From contig NZ_JANKOF010000022.1 in assembly GCF_024655565.1 (NCBI RefSeq), positions 1 through 58,169 on the forward strand: a DNA stretch of 58,169 nt, written 5' to 3'. The DNA comes from Nitratireductor sp. ZSWI3. GTDB lineage: Bacteria; Pseudomonadota; Alphaproteobacteria; Rhizobiales; Rhizobiaceae. Position numbers and translations under genes: made by a program. How positions within the stretch are numbered: the stretch's first letter is position 1; the number at the start of each line of letters is the position of its first letter. Under the pieces are notes generated by a model. The model had not been told where the DNA came from. It did no database searches and worked only from the letters and a program-made list of their open reading frames with translations. This document shows positions 1-8,074 of this stretch, piece by piece.

Positions 1-1724
1 CCGGTTCCGCCATAGGGGTTCGGCCGCTCGAACAGCGCGTTGACCCCGAAGCTGACGCAATGGGCGAGGAGATCGAGACGCGAGGTGTCGTCGAGATCGG
101 TCAGCCAGTCCCAGAGCGCCTGATCGTCGGCTGGAACATGATCGCCCCAGCGTTCATGCCGCTCGGCAATTTCGCGGGCAGGTGTGCTGTCCTTCAATTC
201 CTCCGATTGCGCGGCGAAGAAGACATGGCGCACGCTGGCTTCCAGGCACCCGGTCGGCGCGGTGCGCCGGAAGGTGTCGCTGATCAGCTTGTGCAGCAAC
301 ATGGTCATGGCGACGTCCGGATGCTCGGCGACAGCGTTGCGCAGCGCCAGCGTGCGATGCGCGGTCAACTCGATGACGAGACGTTCTGGCAGCGGTTTGA
401 CCCCGTCATCCTCGTCTTCCTCCGGCTCGGCGGGCTGGCCGCCGATCGTGATGACCGCACGCTGGCCTGCGGGTCCGTTCGCATGATCGGCATCGCCACC
501 TGGCTCCGATGCGTCATTGCCATCGGGTTCGACCGCGCGTTCATCCTCGGGGCGCACATAGCCGCGATCCACCGACAGCGCGCCATCCGCACCGATGCTG
601 ACGAAGGCGCCGGCCATGGCGATGTCGCCGGGATCGTAGATCGCCGGACGCTGCTCGAAGGCGTCGAGCGCCTGTTCGATCTCCCCTAGCCGCTCGTCGA
701 TCTCGTCGGGAAGCTCATCGGCCTCACCATATTCGGATTCGAGTCGGTCGAACTCGTCGCGCAGCGCCTCGCGGGTCGCGCGCTCCTCCTCGGTCAGATC
801 GACCGTAGTGCCGACGAGCTGCCGCAGCCCATGCTGGTGGCCATACGGGAAGCTCACAGCGACCTCGATCCATTTCCAGCCCTCGGCGGCAATGGCCTCC
901 GCTTCGGCCTTCAGCTTTTCGGCCACCAGTTGATCGAGCAGCACCGGGTCCTGCAACCAGCCGCCATCGTCGGACTGGAAGAGATCGCGCAGCACGATGC
1001 CGCCCGCCGCTTCATAGGCCCCCACGCCCACGAAAACGGCCCGCTTGTCGGAGGCCCTCACGGCGGTTTCGGTCAGCATCCGGCGGATGGTGTAGGGCTC
1101 TTTCTGCCAGCCATCCTTGATCGCCGCCCAGACCTGTTCCTGACGATCATGGTCAGGGGAGACAGTGAAGGCCATGAGCTGTTCGAGCGTCATGCCGTCC
1201 TCGGCATAGGTTCCGAGCAGCGCGGGCGAGACGGATGCCAGGCGCAGGCGTTGCTTGACGACCTTGACGTCAACGAAGAAGGCCGCCGCGATTTCCTCTT
1301 CAGTCATGCCCTTTTCGCGCAGCGCCTGGAAGGCGCGGAACTGGTCAAGGGGATGCAGCGGCGCGCGCTCGATATTTTCGGCGAGCGAGACCTCGTCGAT
1401 GAGGATATCGCCTCTGGCTTCCGAGACGACGCAGGGCACCGATGCGGTCTTGTTCAGGCGCTTCTGCTTCACCAGCAGTTCGAGCGCCCGATAGCGGCGC
1501 CCGCCGGCCGGCACCTCGAACATGCCGGTCTCCTTGCCGTCCGCGTCGACCACCGGCCGGACATGCAGCGACTGAATCAGGCCGCGGCGGGCGATGGATT
1601 CGGCCAGTTCCTCGACCGAAACACCGGCCTTGACGCGCCGGACATTGGACTGGGAGAGCACCAGCTTGTTGAAGGGAATGTCGCGCGAGGACGACAGGGT
1701 GATTTTCTGAGCGGCAGTAGCCAT
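1..1724 (-). CDS. ParB/Spo0J-family partition-like protein, partial (C-terminus outside window)
   Basis: The minus-strand frame stays open from an ATG at 1724 to the window edge, giving about 574 residues without a stop. The N-terminal third has the ParB nuclease-like fold signature: a GGRRYRA box near residue 80, then NIERAPLHPLDQ and a helix-turn-helix stretch (MTEEEIAAAFFVDVKVVKQRL). The rest is acidic and resembles the long C-terminal extension of ParB-like proteins on alphaproteobacterial plasmids and genomic islands. ParB proteins bind parS sites and hydrolyse CTP in partition; long versions without a neighbouring parA may act in gene regulation instead, and no ParA is visible here. The start is chosen because GGAG and AAGGA precede this ATG and the leader hairpin (1739-1779) sits just upstream. 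Confidence 0.88.
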   Translation of the reverse strand, partial: MATAAQKITLSSSRDIPFNKLVLSQSNVRRVKAGVSVEELAESIARRGLIQSLHVRPVVDADGKETGMFEVPAGGRRYRALELLVKQKRLNKTASVPCVVSEARGDILIDEVSLAENIERAPLHPLDQFRAFQALREKGMTEEEIAAAFFVDVKVVKQRLRLASVSPALLGTYAEDGMTLEQLMAFTVSPDHDRQEQVWAAIKDGWQKEPYTIRRMLTETAVRASDKRAVFVGVGAYEAAGGIVLRDLFQSDDGGWLQDPVLLDQLVAEKLKAEAEAIAAEGWKWIEVAVSFPYGHQHGLRQLVGTTVDLTEEERATREALRDEFDRLESEYGEADELPDEIDERLGEIEQALDAFEQRPAIYDPGDIAMAGAFVSIGADGALSVDRGYVRPEDERAVEPDGNDASEPGGDADHANGPAGQRAVITIGGQPAEPEEDEDDGVKPLPERLVIELTAHRTLALRNAVAEHPDVAMTMLLHKLISDTFRRTAPTGCLEASVRHVFFAAQSEELKDSTPAREIAERHERWGDHVPADDQALWDWLTDLDDTSRLDLLAHCVSFGVNALFERPNPYGGT

Positions 1725-1738
1725 GTTCCTTACTCCGC

Positions 1739-1779
1739 GACGGGCGCCGAAAGCCTCTCTCTCGGCCTGAAAACCCGTC
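1739..1779 (-). promoter_or_regulatory. Leader hairpin, copy 1 (upstream of the ParB-like gene)
   Basis: The outer stem is GACGGG (1739-1744) pairing with CCCGTC (1774-1779). An inner pairing GCCGA/TCGGC encloses a CTCTCTC stretch. It lies 14 nt before the ParB-like start codon, followed on the minus strand by GGAG. A related 40-nt copy sits at the same distance before the DUF932 start (3108-3147). A shared cis-regulatory RNA leader or operator is inferred. Confidence 0.6.
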
Positions 1780-1855
1780 ATGAAGCGTAGCGCCGCCCTC
1801 TTCCTCTAAGAGAGCAGCGCCACGAAAACGGCAGATGGAGAGGCACCGGAAGCGC

Positions 1856-1891
1856 AAAGCCGGAAACACGGGGGAACGCGTTTCCGGCTTT
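1856..1891 (-). terminator. Strong stem-loop just after the DUF932 stop
   Basis: A perfect 12-bp stem, AAAGCCGGAAAC (1856-1867) with GTTTCCGGCTTT (1880-1891), has a 12-nt loop. It begins 7 nt after the DUF932 stop codon (TGA, 1901-1899) on the minus strand. There is only a short T run (CTTTG), so it is a terminator-like or mRNA-stabilising hairpin rather than a textbook intrinsic terminator. Confidence 0.5.
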
Positions 1892-1898
1892 GTGGATA

Positions 1899-3092
1899 TC
1901 AGGCCGCGCGATCGAGAAGCTTCTTCGCCTTGCCCTCCATCTCGAGGCGGGCGTCCTGGTGCGCCTTGTCGCGGGCAAGCGCGGTAATCCCCTGCACGAA
2001 ATCGAAGATGGATTCCGGCGGCCTGCCTTCCTCGGCCAGCACCGTATCGATGATCCGGCCGGTTTCGGCGCGGGAGAAGCCGCGCTTTCGCAGGAAGTCG
2101 GTTCGGTCCTCATCAGTGCGGGCAACGATCCGCTCGCGCGCAGCCTTGATACCGTTGACGAAGGGCATGGGGGAAGAATTGGCAAAGTTCAGCAGCGCCG
2201 GCGCGGCCTCATGGGCGAAGCGTGACGCGGCATATTTGGAATGCCGGATCGTGATCTCCTCGAAATCCTCGACGCCCCAGAGGTTGCGGTTCTGGCACAC
2301 GGCCCGGAGATAGAAGCTCGCCATGCCGAGCGTCTTGGCGCCGACTTCGGAATTCCAGCAGTAGAATCCCCGGAAATAGAGATCGGGCGATCCATCGGGC
2401 AGCTTGCCGGCCTCGATGGGGTTGAGATCGTCGACGAGAAACAGGAATACGTCGCGATCCGAGGCGTAGAGCGTCGTCGTGTCCTTAGTTATGTCCACGC
2501 GCGGATTGTAGATGCCGGTGGACCAGTCGAGCACGCCGGGCACTTTCCAGCGCGTGTCGCCGATTCCGTTTCCAGCGATGCGCTGCACGGCTTCGACCAG
2601 CTCGTAATCGAAGATGCGGCCATAGTCCGGCCCGGTGACAGCGCGCAGTTCCAAGCGGCCGTTCTCGATCTCCATGGTCTTGATCTGCTCGGCGCGGTGT
2701 GAGGTCAGGCCATATTGCAGGTTGATGCCGGCCAATGCGGCGGGAAGCTGGCGTAGATAAGCGGCCGGCGCCCCGACCAGGCCGGCGAGCTGGCCGAAGC
2801 TCCAATGGGTCGGCGCGACCGGAGCGTCGGCCCCCGGCAGCATCAGCGACAGCCGTTCGGGATCGTCCCGGCTCGCCTCGACATGGATCAGCGCGCTTTC
2901 CAGCACACGGGTCTTGCTGCGCTCGGCGCGGGACCGGACTGTCTCCGCCAGGGTGTCGAGGGACAGAAATCGCTCGTCGTCCGGCCGGTTGAACCATTCC
3001 GACGAAACGCGGCCAACCCGCTCGCCGCAGCTGACATCCACCTTGTAGCCCCCACTCGTATCGCGGCGGGCATCGAGAACCTGCATGGTCAT
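1899..3092 (-). CDS. DUF932 (phage/plasmid-like) protein
   Basis: This 397-residue protein starts MTMQVLDARRD and carries the DUF932 core, for example LYASDRDVFLFLVDD followed by GFYCWNSEVGAKTLG and QNRNLWG. Biochemical function is not established for this family; members are typical of conjugative plasmids and integrative elements, often beside ParB-like genes as here. I chose the ATG at 3092 over longer in-frame starts at 3107 and 3149. It has a GGAG Shine-Dalgarno, and the leader hairpin then lies 15 nt upstream, matching the ParB-like gene; the longer starts would put the hairpin inside the coding region or against the ATG. Confidence 0.85.
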   Translation of the reverse strand: MTMQVLDARRDTSGGYKVDVSCGERVGRVSSEWFNRPDDERFLSLDTLAETVRSRAERSKTRVLESALIHVEASRDDPERLSLMLPGADAPVAPTHWSFGQLAGLVGAPAAYLRQLPAALAGINLQYGLTSHRAEQIKTMEIENGRLELRAVTGPDYGRIFDYELVEAVQRIAGNGIGDTRWKVPGVLDWSTGIYNPRVDITKDTTTLYASDRDVFLFLVDDLNPIEAGKLPDGSPDLYFRGFYCWNSEVGAKTLGMASFYLRAVCQNRNLWGVEDFEEITIRHSKYAASRFAHEAAPALLNFANSSPMPFVNGIKAARERIVARTDEDRTDFLRKRGFSRAETGRIIDTVLAEEGRPPESIFDFVQGITALARDKAHQDARLEMEGKAKKLLDRAA

Positions 3093-3107
3093 GGGATCAA
3101 ACTCCAT

Positions 3108-3147
3108 GACGGGCGCCGGAGGCCTCTCCTCCAACTTCCAACCCGTC
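3108..3147 (-). promoter_or_regulatory. Leader hairpin, copy 2 (upstream of DUF932)
   Basis: GACGGG (3108-3113) pairs with CCCGTC (3142-3147). The internal sequence GCGCCGGAGGCCTCTCCTCC parallels copy 1. Conservation of both ends and of distance to the start codon in two otherwise unrelated genes argues for a shared regulatory element. Confidence 0.6.
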
Positions 3148-3184
3148 ACGGAAAACCCTCCAGACTCTCACTCTCGGGGGGCGT

Positions 3185-3252
3185 TGCGGGGTCTCCCCGC
3201 AGAAGGGGTCGACCGAGACTACAGGCTCGGCCGCAGGGGAAGGCCTTCCCCT
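3185..3252. promoter_or_regulatory. Cluster of three consecutive hairpins/palindromes
   Basis: Three inverted repeats follow one another. TGCGGGG/CCCCGCA with a 3-nt loop is at 3185-3201. CCGAG/CTCGG is at 3213-3230. The perfect palindrome AGGGGAAGGCCTTCCCCT is at 3235-3252. They lie 38 nt upstream of the DUF932 leader, away from any plausible reading frame. They could be a structured 5' untranslated region, a small RNA, or protein-binding or single-strand DNA sites; the sequence alone does not decide. Confidence 0.45.
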
Positions 3253-3393
3253 CCCGGAGGTTCCAGATCGCGATCCGAGTAGTTCCAATCAGCGGCTTGT
3301 TGACTTCCAATCAGCGGAAAAGTCGGCGGTGGGTGCCAGCGCCGGTTCCGCGTGTGAATTTGCCAGCAATGCCATGTCTAGCCTTCGCTGAAG

Positions 3394-3433
3394 TGGGCGT
3401 CACGTGCCCAATGTTGCGAAAGCTCAACTTTCG
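3394..3433. promoter_or_regulatory. Two inverted repeats upstream of the TIGR04141 gene
   Basis: TGGGC/GCCCA (3394-3398 and 3406-3410) and CGAAAG/CTTTCG (3417-3422 and 3428-3433) lie 58-97 nt before the start at 3491. They are candidate operator sites. No clear -35/-10 pair was found. Confidence 0.3.
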
Positions 3434-3490
3434 TCCACAATAGTACTCTGGGATTTCTGCAAGTCGATTTGCAGCGCGGGGGCTGGTTAG

Positions 3491-5128
3491 ATGTCAAAAT
3501 CAAAGACGTTTACGCTCTATCTCGCGAAGGTTGAGGTCGAGGAATTTGAACATGTGCTGACGGAAGCGGCGAAAACCCGCGTTAACGCGGGAGACGCGGT
3601 CGTAGCTGACTCTGAGGGGCTGGGCAGTAAAGCAAGGGCTTACATTTTCGACAACGTCCCACGTCCTCCAACATGGCTTTCCGATGTGGGGGAGGTTTTC
3701 GGTGGGCTGCCTGCGATCAAGAACAAGTCGTCATGTGCCGTTGTGGTCTTTGAGCATGCGAAGCGGATATTCGTCACCTCGTTTGCGCATGGCTGGCAGT
3801 ACATTGATGACTCGAAGATCGAAACAGATTTCGGTCTTCGGGTTGCCATTAATTCGCTGAACGACAGCAAGTTGAGGAGGATCGATCGTAGCCATCTGGG
3901 AGAAGCCATAAAGGGCGTTTCCCAGTCAGCTTTTCAAAGGGACCTGCAAGCGTTCGGAATCGACGAAGCGCTCGATCTTGTGCGGCGGATAACGGGGCGG
4001 ACGGATGACGACGACTTTGCCAACAGCCTTGCTGGTTCTACATCACTGAAAATTACGCGCGAAATGACATTGTCGGACTTGGCCGGGATTGCCGAAGAGG
4101 CTCTGACGCGATTCCAGTCGGACGATTACAAAAAGACTGGCTTTCAGATCATCGACAAGGTGCGACCAATCCTCGATCAGACCATGTTGATGACGCTGGA
4201 TGCAAAGGCGGTGGAAATTATCAAGGCCGGGCAAGATAATTTCGAGCTGTCGATGCCTGGGTGGTCGGAAGAGGATGTCGTCTATTTCGGATTCAGCGGC
4301 CTGTATGTCAAAGGACGCTTTCCCGACCTTTTGATGGCGAATTATCGCGCTGAACTTGGCGATAACATTGCCGGTCTGGACGTGAACTCGCTGGTCAAAA
4401 AGCATGGCGTTTTTGCCGAATTCGCCAATGATGCGATGGTGAAGAAGCGCTGGAGCCTAAAAAAGGCACTAATTGGCTCGGTGGTGATCGATGATGGTCT
4501 GTACGCGATCAGCGAAGGGGAATGGTATCGGCTGGATCAGCAGTTCAAGAATGATGTCGATCTCGGATTTCAAGGGCTTGTTAAGGAATGGTCCTCAGCT
4601 CCGTTGAAAATAATCAAAAAGGTATCGGAGGACGGAAAGAAGACAGGTTTCGAGGGCGAGCTTGAATATAACAAACGATGCGCGGTGTCCTACAGCCAGA
4701 TTTGTCTGGATCAGGAAATTCTCCTGGTTCCATCAGTTCCTTACGGGAAATTTGAGGCCTGCGATCTGCTCGACATCGCCAGCAAGCGACTGATACACGT
4801 CAAAAAGAGTTCGCGGCAATCCAGCGTTCTTAGCCACTTCTTCAAGCAGGGTAGCAATTCGGCACGGCTTCTTAAGACATATCCCGAAGCCCGGCAAATT
4901 CTGGTGGAACGGGTGCATGCTCTGACGGACAACGACACTGCGGAGGCACTGAAAGCCAATCTAGGCGACTCTCTCTCCGATTGGGTGATCGAATTCCACA
5001 TCATTGACGCGCCACGCCCGGACGGTTCGTTTACGATCCCATTTTTCAGCCGCATTACGCTCAGGGATGAGGCGCGGACGTTGAAGGGAATGACGTTCGA
5101 TGTGGTGCTCAGGTTCATTCCGACTTGA
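3491..5128 (+). CDS. TIGR04141/DUF6119 family sporadically distributed protein
   Basis: This 545-residue protein matches the family pattern of TIGR04141/DUF6119. Near residue 113 is DFGLRVAINSLND; in the C-terminal third are FEACDLLDIASKRLIHVKK (about residues 418-436), SSVLSHFFKQGSNSARLL, and a closing PFFSRITLRD. The C-D-L-L to H-V-K-K spacing resembles the acidic and lysine positions of a PD-(D/E)XK nuclease fold; that is an inference. Family members are scattered in defence islands and have no settled biochemical role. Base composition is lower in GC than its neighbours, consistent with separate acquisition. It is followed by a 244-nt non-coding gap. Confidence 0.75.
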   Translation: MSKSKTFTLYLAKVEVEEFEHVLTEAAKTRVNAGDAVVADSEGLGSKARAYIFDNVPRPPTWLSDVGEVFGGLPAIKNKSSCAVVVFEHAKRIFVTSFAHGWQYIDDSKIETDFGLRVAINSLNDSKLRRIDRSHLGEAIKGVSQSAFQRDLQAFGIDEALDLVRRITGRTDDDDFANSLAGSTSLKITREMTLSDLAGIAEEALTRFQSDDYKKTGFQIIDKVRPILDQTMLMTLDAKAVEIIKAGQDNFELSMPGWSEEDVVYFGFSGLYVKGRFPDLLMANYRAELGDNIAGLDVNSLVKKHGVFAEFANDAMVKKRWSLKKALIGSVVIDDGLYAISEGEWYRLDQQFKNDVDLGFQGLVKEWSSAPLKIIKKVSEDGKKTGFEGELEYNKRCAVSYSQICLDQEILLVPSVPYGKFEACDLLDIASKRLIHVKKSSRQSSVLSHFFKQGSNSARLLKTYPEARQILVERVHALTDNDTAEALKANLGDSLSDWVIEFHIIDAPRPDGSFTIPFFSRITLRDEARTLKGMTFDVVLRFIPT

Positions 5129-5372
5129 GGCAGATCATGAGAGACACGCAAGCAGATGGGAAAACTGCTTGAGCCGCCGCGCGTCGATGTCGTCATACTC
5201 GCAACGAGCGGACCTTTTCGGCGGATACGGTGGCAGCCATTGGAAAGCAGGCGCAATCAGATCGGGGGCTCGGGATCGATATGTAGCCGGAGAGCCATCT
5301 GGAAATGCTCCTCACGGCGCGCCCGGGGCTGATCGCGGGATTTGGCTTACGTTGAACGAAAAAGGGGCATGA

Positions 5373-5897
5373 ATGAGAAACTGGCTTCGCAAAGGCGGCA
5401 AGGTCACGGCGGAAACGGCGCGGCAGATAACAGGGATCAGCACGCCTCTCGGCGGCGTACAATGGGCCGACCCTGGTCCATCCGAAACCGAACTCGTCCG
5501 GCGCTTCCTCGTCTTTCTCGAAGACCGCCGCGTTCTCTACAATCCCTTCCAGCTTGAAGTGGAAAGCCAAGTCGAGCATTCCATCCACCAAATCCGAGAG
5601 GAATGCACCAAGACGCTGCAAGCGCTGTCTGCGTCTGCGTTCGCCATCGCGCCGATCCGGGCAATCCGCGAAGCCGGGCGTCGGTTCCATGACGACCAGC
5701 TTGAAGAGTTCCCCCATTTCGACGGAGATTGGCCGCGTCGCGGCCTGCCCGGCTTCTTCATGGCTTTGGGCGCTTACCGTGCCACAGTCGGCCATCAGGT
5801 AGCCCTTCTGGCAGGGCGCTACGGGATCGACATTGAGGGAGATCTTGCGTCGATCATACCGGCCCTTGGCGACAGTGCCCCTGATGGTGGAGGCTGA
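5373..5897 (+). CDS. DUF6650 family protein
   Basis: A 174-residue protein with the features I associate with DUF6650. The N-terminal half contains ITGISTPLGGVQW, then FLEDRRVLYNPFQLEVE and a predicted helical stretch rich in R and E. The C-terminal half contains LGAYRATVGHQVALLAGRYG and ends with DIEGDLASIIPAL. No enzymatic motif is apparent and the function is unknown. AAAGGGG lies just upstream of the ATG. It sits between the TIGR04141 gene and the restriction operon, so it may be an accessory of either, but spacing (244 nt before, 150 nt after) suggests its own unit. Confidence 0.6.
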   Translation: MRNWLRKGGKVTAETARQITGISTPLGGVQWADPGPSETELVRRFLVFLEDRRVLYNPFQLEVESQVEHSIHQIREECTKTLQALSASAFAIAPIRAIREAGRRFHDDQLEEFPHFDGDWPRRGLPGFFMALGAYRATVGHQVALLAGRYGIDIEGDLASIIPALGDSAPDGGG

Positions 5898-6010
5898 ACG
5901 GGTCGTGTGTCAACCGACGCGCTCCGGACAAATGGTGAGACATAGTTCTTCTTTTGTTCGATATTTTGCCTTGACCGGCAGGAGATGCGCAGTCATCTTG
6001 AGAATCGGTA

Positions 6011-6027
6011 TGCTGCAGTCTGCAGCA
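6011..6027. promoter_or_regulatory. Perfect palindrome containing two CTGCAG sites (probable operator)
   Basis: TGCTGCAGTCTGCAGCA is a perfect 8+1+8 inverted repeat 20 nt before the start of the ribbon-helix-helix gene. It contains CTGCAG twice (6013-6018 and 6020-6025), the sequence recognised by PstI/BsuBI, the family to which the endonuclease of this operon belongs. It may be the operator of the RHH protein and may also be a methylation target of the operon's own methyltransferase; both roles are inferred. Confidence 0.6.
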
Positions 6028-6047
6028 GTTCATTCAGCGGGATTTCG

Positions 6048-6242
6048 ATGGCCGCAAAGCATCGCGTGACGATCAACCTGATCGAAAGTGAATACGAGGC
6101 GCTCGTAGCTTTGTCGGAAAAGAACCGCGTCTCACTGGCATGGCTTGGCCGCCGCGCGATCAGAGAACTGCTTGATCGGTATCAGGAGGGTCAGGATCAG
6201 TTACCGTTGACCGACCTGCGGGATGAATCGAGAAACGAGTAA
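6048..6242 (+). CDS. Small ribbon-helix-helix DNA-binding protein
   Basis: A 64-residue protein, MAAKHRVTINLIESEYEALV..., with the beta-strand/helix/helix pattern of Arc/CopG-type repressors: a short N-terminal strand (HRVTINL), helix A (ESEYEALVALSEKN) and helix B (SLAWLGRRAIRELLDRY). The ATG at 6048 is preferred because a purine-rich AGCGGGA precedes it and the fold begins right after it. Its TAA overlaps the ATG of the methyltransferase by 1 nt, so it is the first gene of the restriction-SPARSA-Hachiman run. By position it is the likely controller of the operon, with the 17-bp palindrome upstream as a candidate operator. A plain antitoxin-like role is an alternative. Confidence 0.7.
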   Translation: MAAKHRVTINLIESEYEALVALSEKNRVSLAWLGRRAIRELLDRYQEGQDQLPLTDLRDESRNE

Positions 6243-8074
6243 TGCAGCGCACGATCGGGGGAAGCGTGAGCAACAGTGCAGCAGATTATTTGCACGACGA
6301 TCCGGAAGAAAGAGAACGCGCGGCCCGCGCAATTCTGACGGATGGTATTGTCATGGCGCGCGCCCTGGCGGCATCGGTGCCGCCGGAAGAGCGGCTGCCA
6401 ACGGCGCGGGCGCTCGTTTTTGCGACGATCAGTTCCTACTGGTCGCACGCGCAAAAGGAGCGGCCAAAGTCCTGGACCCTTTCTGCCCTCCCTCGTGAGA
6501 TCGACTGCGCCCCGATTTCGGACTCAGCTCTCGCTCTTGCCCATTCCATGGGGTCGGCTGCCGCCGATCTCGACGGGATGGAGGCAAGCTACCTGATTGG
6601 CGTCCTTTATACGGCGATGATGCCGGGAAAAGTCCGGGCTGATTTCGGAGCGTATTATACGCCGCCTGCACTGTGCGAACGCCTTTTGGACATGGCGACC
6701 GAAGCTGGGGTTGACTGGCGGACGGCGAAGGTGCTCGACCCGGCTTGCGGCGGCGGTGCTTTCCTGTCGCCTGTCGCGCGGCGCATGGCGGAGCAACTGA
6801 CCGATTGCGCCCCCGGAATTGCCCTGAAGAACATCGTTGGCAGGCTCAGGGGATTCGAGCTCGATCCATTCGCCGCATGGATGTCGCACGTCTTTCTTGA
6901 GGATGCTCTTGCGCCGCTTTGCATCGCATCCGGCACCAGATTGCCGACGCTCGTGGATGTTTGCGACAGCCTTGAGCGCGAGCCGGAAGGATCGGCGTAT
7001 GATCTCGTCATAGGAAATCCACCATACGGGCGCGTTACTCTGTCCACCGAACTGCGCGAGCGGTTCCGTCGCGGCCTTTTTGGACACGCGAACCTGTACG
7101 GCGTCTTTACCGATCTTGCGCTACGCTTTACCCGCCCCAGCGGGATCGTTGCCTATGTAACGCCGACCAGCTTCCTTGGCGGCGAGTACTTCAAGGCGCT
7201 GCGCGGCCTTCTTGGCCGCGAAGCGCCACCTGTAAGTATCGATTTTATCACCGAACGGCGTGGGGTCTTCGCGGATGTCCTGCAAGAAACGCTGCTGGCA
7301 GCATATCGTCGCGGCGGCGCACCCGATGTCGGCCAGGTCCACTTCCTTTCTCCCACGGCGGACGGCAGGTTTGCAGCGACGGCCGCGGGTTCGTTCAGCC
7401 TGCCTTCCGAACCAGATAATCCCTGGATTGTCCCCCGCCTGAAATCACATTGCAAACTGATCCGAAGCGTTGCCGACAAGCCACATCGCCTAGCCGACTA
7501 TGGCTACAAGGTCAGCACCGGCCCCCTTGTTTGGAATCGCCACAAGAAGAGCCTGCGCGATGCGGGCGGGAAAAACCGCTATCCGCTGATTTGGGCTGAA
7601 TCTGTGCGCGCCGACGGGCGCTTTGAATTCCGCGCCGAAAAGCGGAACCACAAGCCGTTCTTTGAGCCGCGCCCGGAGGAACGATGGGTCGTTACAGATT
7701 TTCCCTGTGTTCTCCTTCAGCGCACAACCGCAAAGGAGCAATCACGCAGGCTGATCGCCGCAGCGCTGCCGAAAAGCTTCATCGATCGGCATGGCGCTGT
7801 GGTTGTCGAAAACCACCTCAACATGATCCGTCCGCTAAACGGCAAACCGGCGGTGTCAGCCGAAGCGCTTTCGGCATTGCTGAATACCGAGATCATCGAC
7901 CAGCTCTTTCGCTGCATTAACGGCAGCGTGGCCGTTTCGGCCTATGAACTCGAAGCGCTGCCGCTGCCTGGCCCGAAGGCGATGATAGCCTTTGAGAATC
8001 TTGTCCTCAGAGGAGCGACACGGCTTGAAATCGAGACGGCTGCGACTGATCTGTTCAAGAAAGCGGGGCGCTGA
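6242..8074 (+). CDS. N6-adenine DNA methyltransferase (BsuBI/PstI-type system)
   Basis: A 610-residue protein that transfers a methyl group from S-adenosylmethionine to adenine in DNA. Visible motifs are FGAYYTPP (135-142), motif I DPACGGGAF (166-174) for SAM binding, and the catalytic NPPYG (259-263) typical of adenine-N6 enzymes. The C-terminal half is a presumed target-recognition region. Pairing with a BsuBI/PstI endonuclease suggests it protects CTGCAG, but specificity cannot be read from sequence. Its start overlaps the RHH stop by 1 nt and its TGA overlaps the endonuclease ATG by 1 nt, giving tight translational coupling. If it methylates CTGCAG, the palindrome at 6011 would also be modified. 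Confidence 0.9.
   Translation: MQRTIGGSVSNSAADYLHDDPEERERAARAILTDGIVMARALAASVPPEERLPTARALVFATISSYWSHAQKERPKSWTLSALPREIDCAPISDSALALAHSMGSAAADLDGMEASYLIGVLYTAMMPGKVRADFGAYYTPPALCERLLDMATEAGVDWRTAKVLDPACGGGAFLSPVARRMAEQLTDCAPGIALKNIVGRLRGFELDPFAAWMSHVFLEDALAPLCIASGTRLPTLVDVCDSLEREPEGSAYDLVIGNPPYGRVTLSTELRERFRRGLFGHANLYGVFTDLALRFTRPSGIVAYVTPTSFLGGEYFKALRGLLGREAPPVSIDFITERRGVFADVLQETLLAAYRRGGAPDVGQVHFLSPTADGRFAATAAGSFSLPSEPDNPWIVPRLKSHCKLIRSVADKPHRLADYGYKVSTGPLVWNRHKKSLRDAGGKNRYPLIWAESVRADGRFEFRAEKRNHKPFFEPRPEERWVVTDFPCVLLQRTTAKEQSRRLIAAALPKSFIDRHGAVVVENHLNMIRPLNGKPAVSAEALSALLNTEIIDQLFRCINGSVAVSAYELEALPLPGPKAMIAFENLVLRGATRLEIETAATDLFKKAGR

Noticed and set aside
831-1790. Long plus-strand frames over the first 1.8 kb
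   Set aside because: They are antisense to the ParB-like gene, whose minus-strand frame has clear family motifs.
5193-5795. Minus-strand frame across the DUF6650 gene
   Set aside because: The plus-strand frame has the family pattern and a ribosome-binding site; the minus frame has neither.
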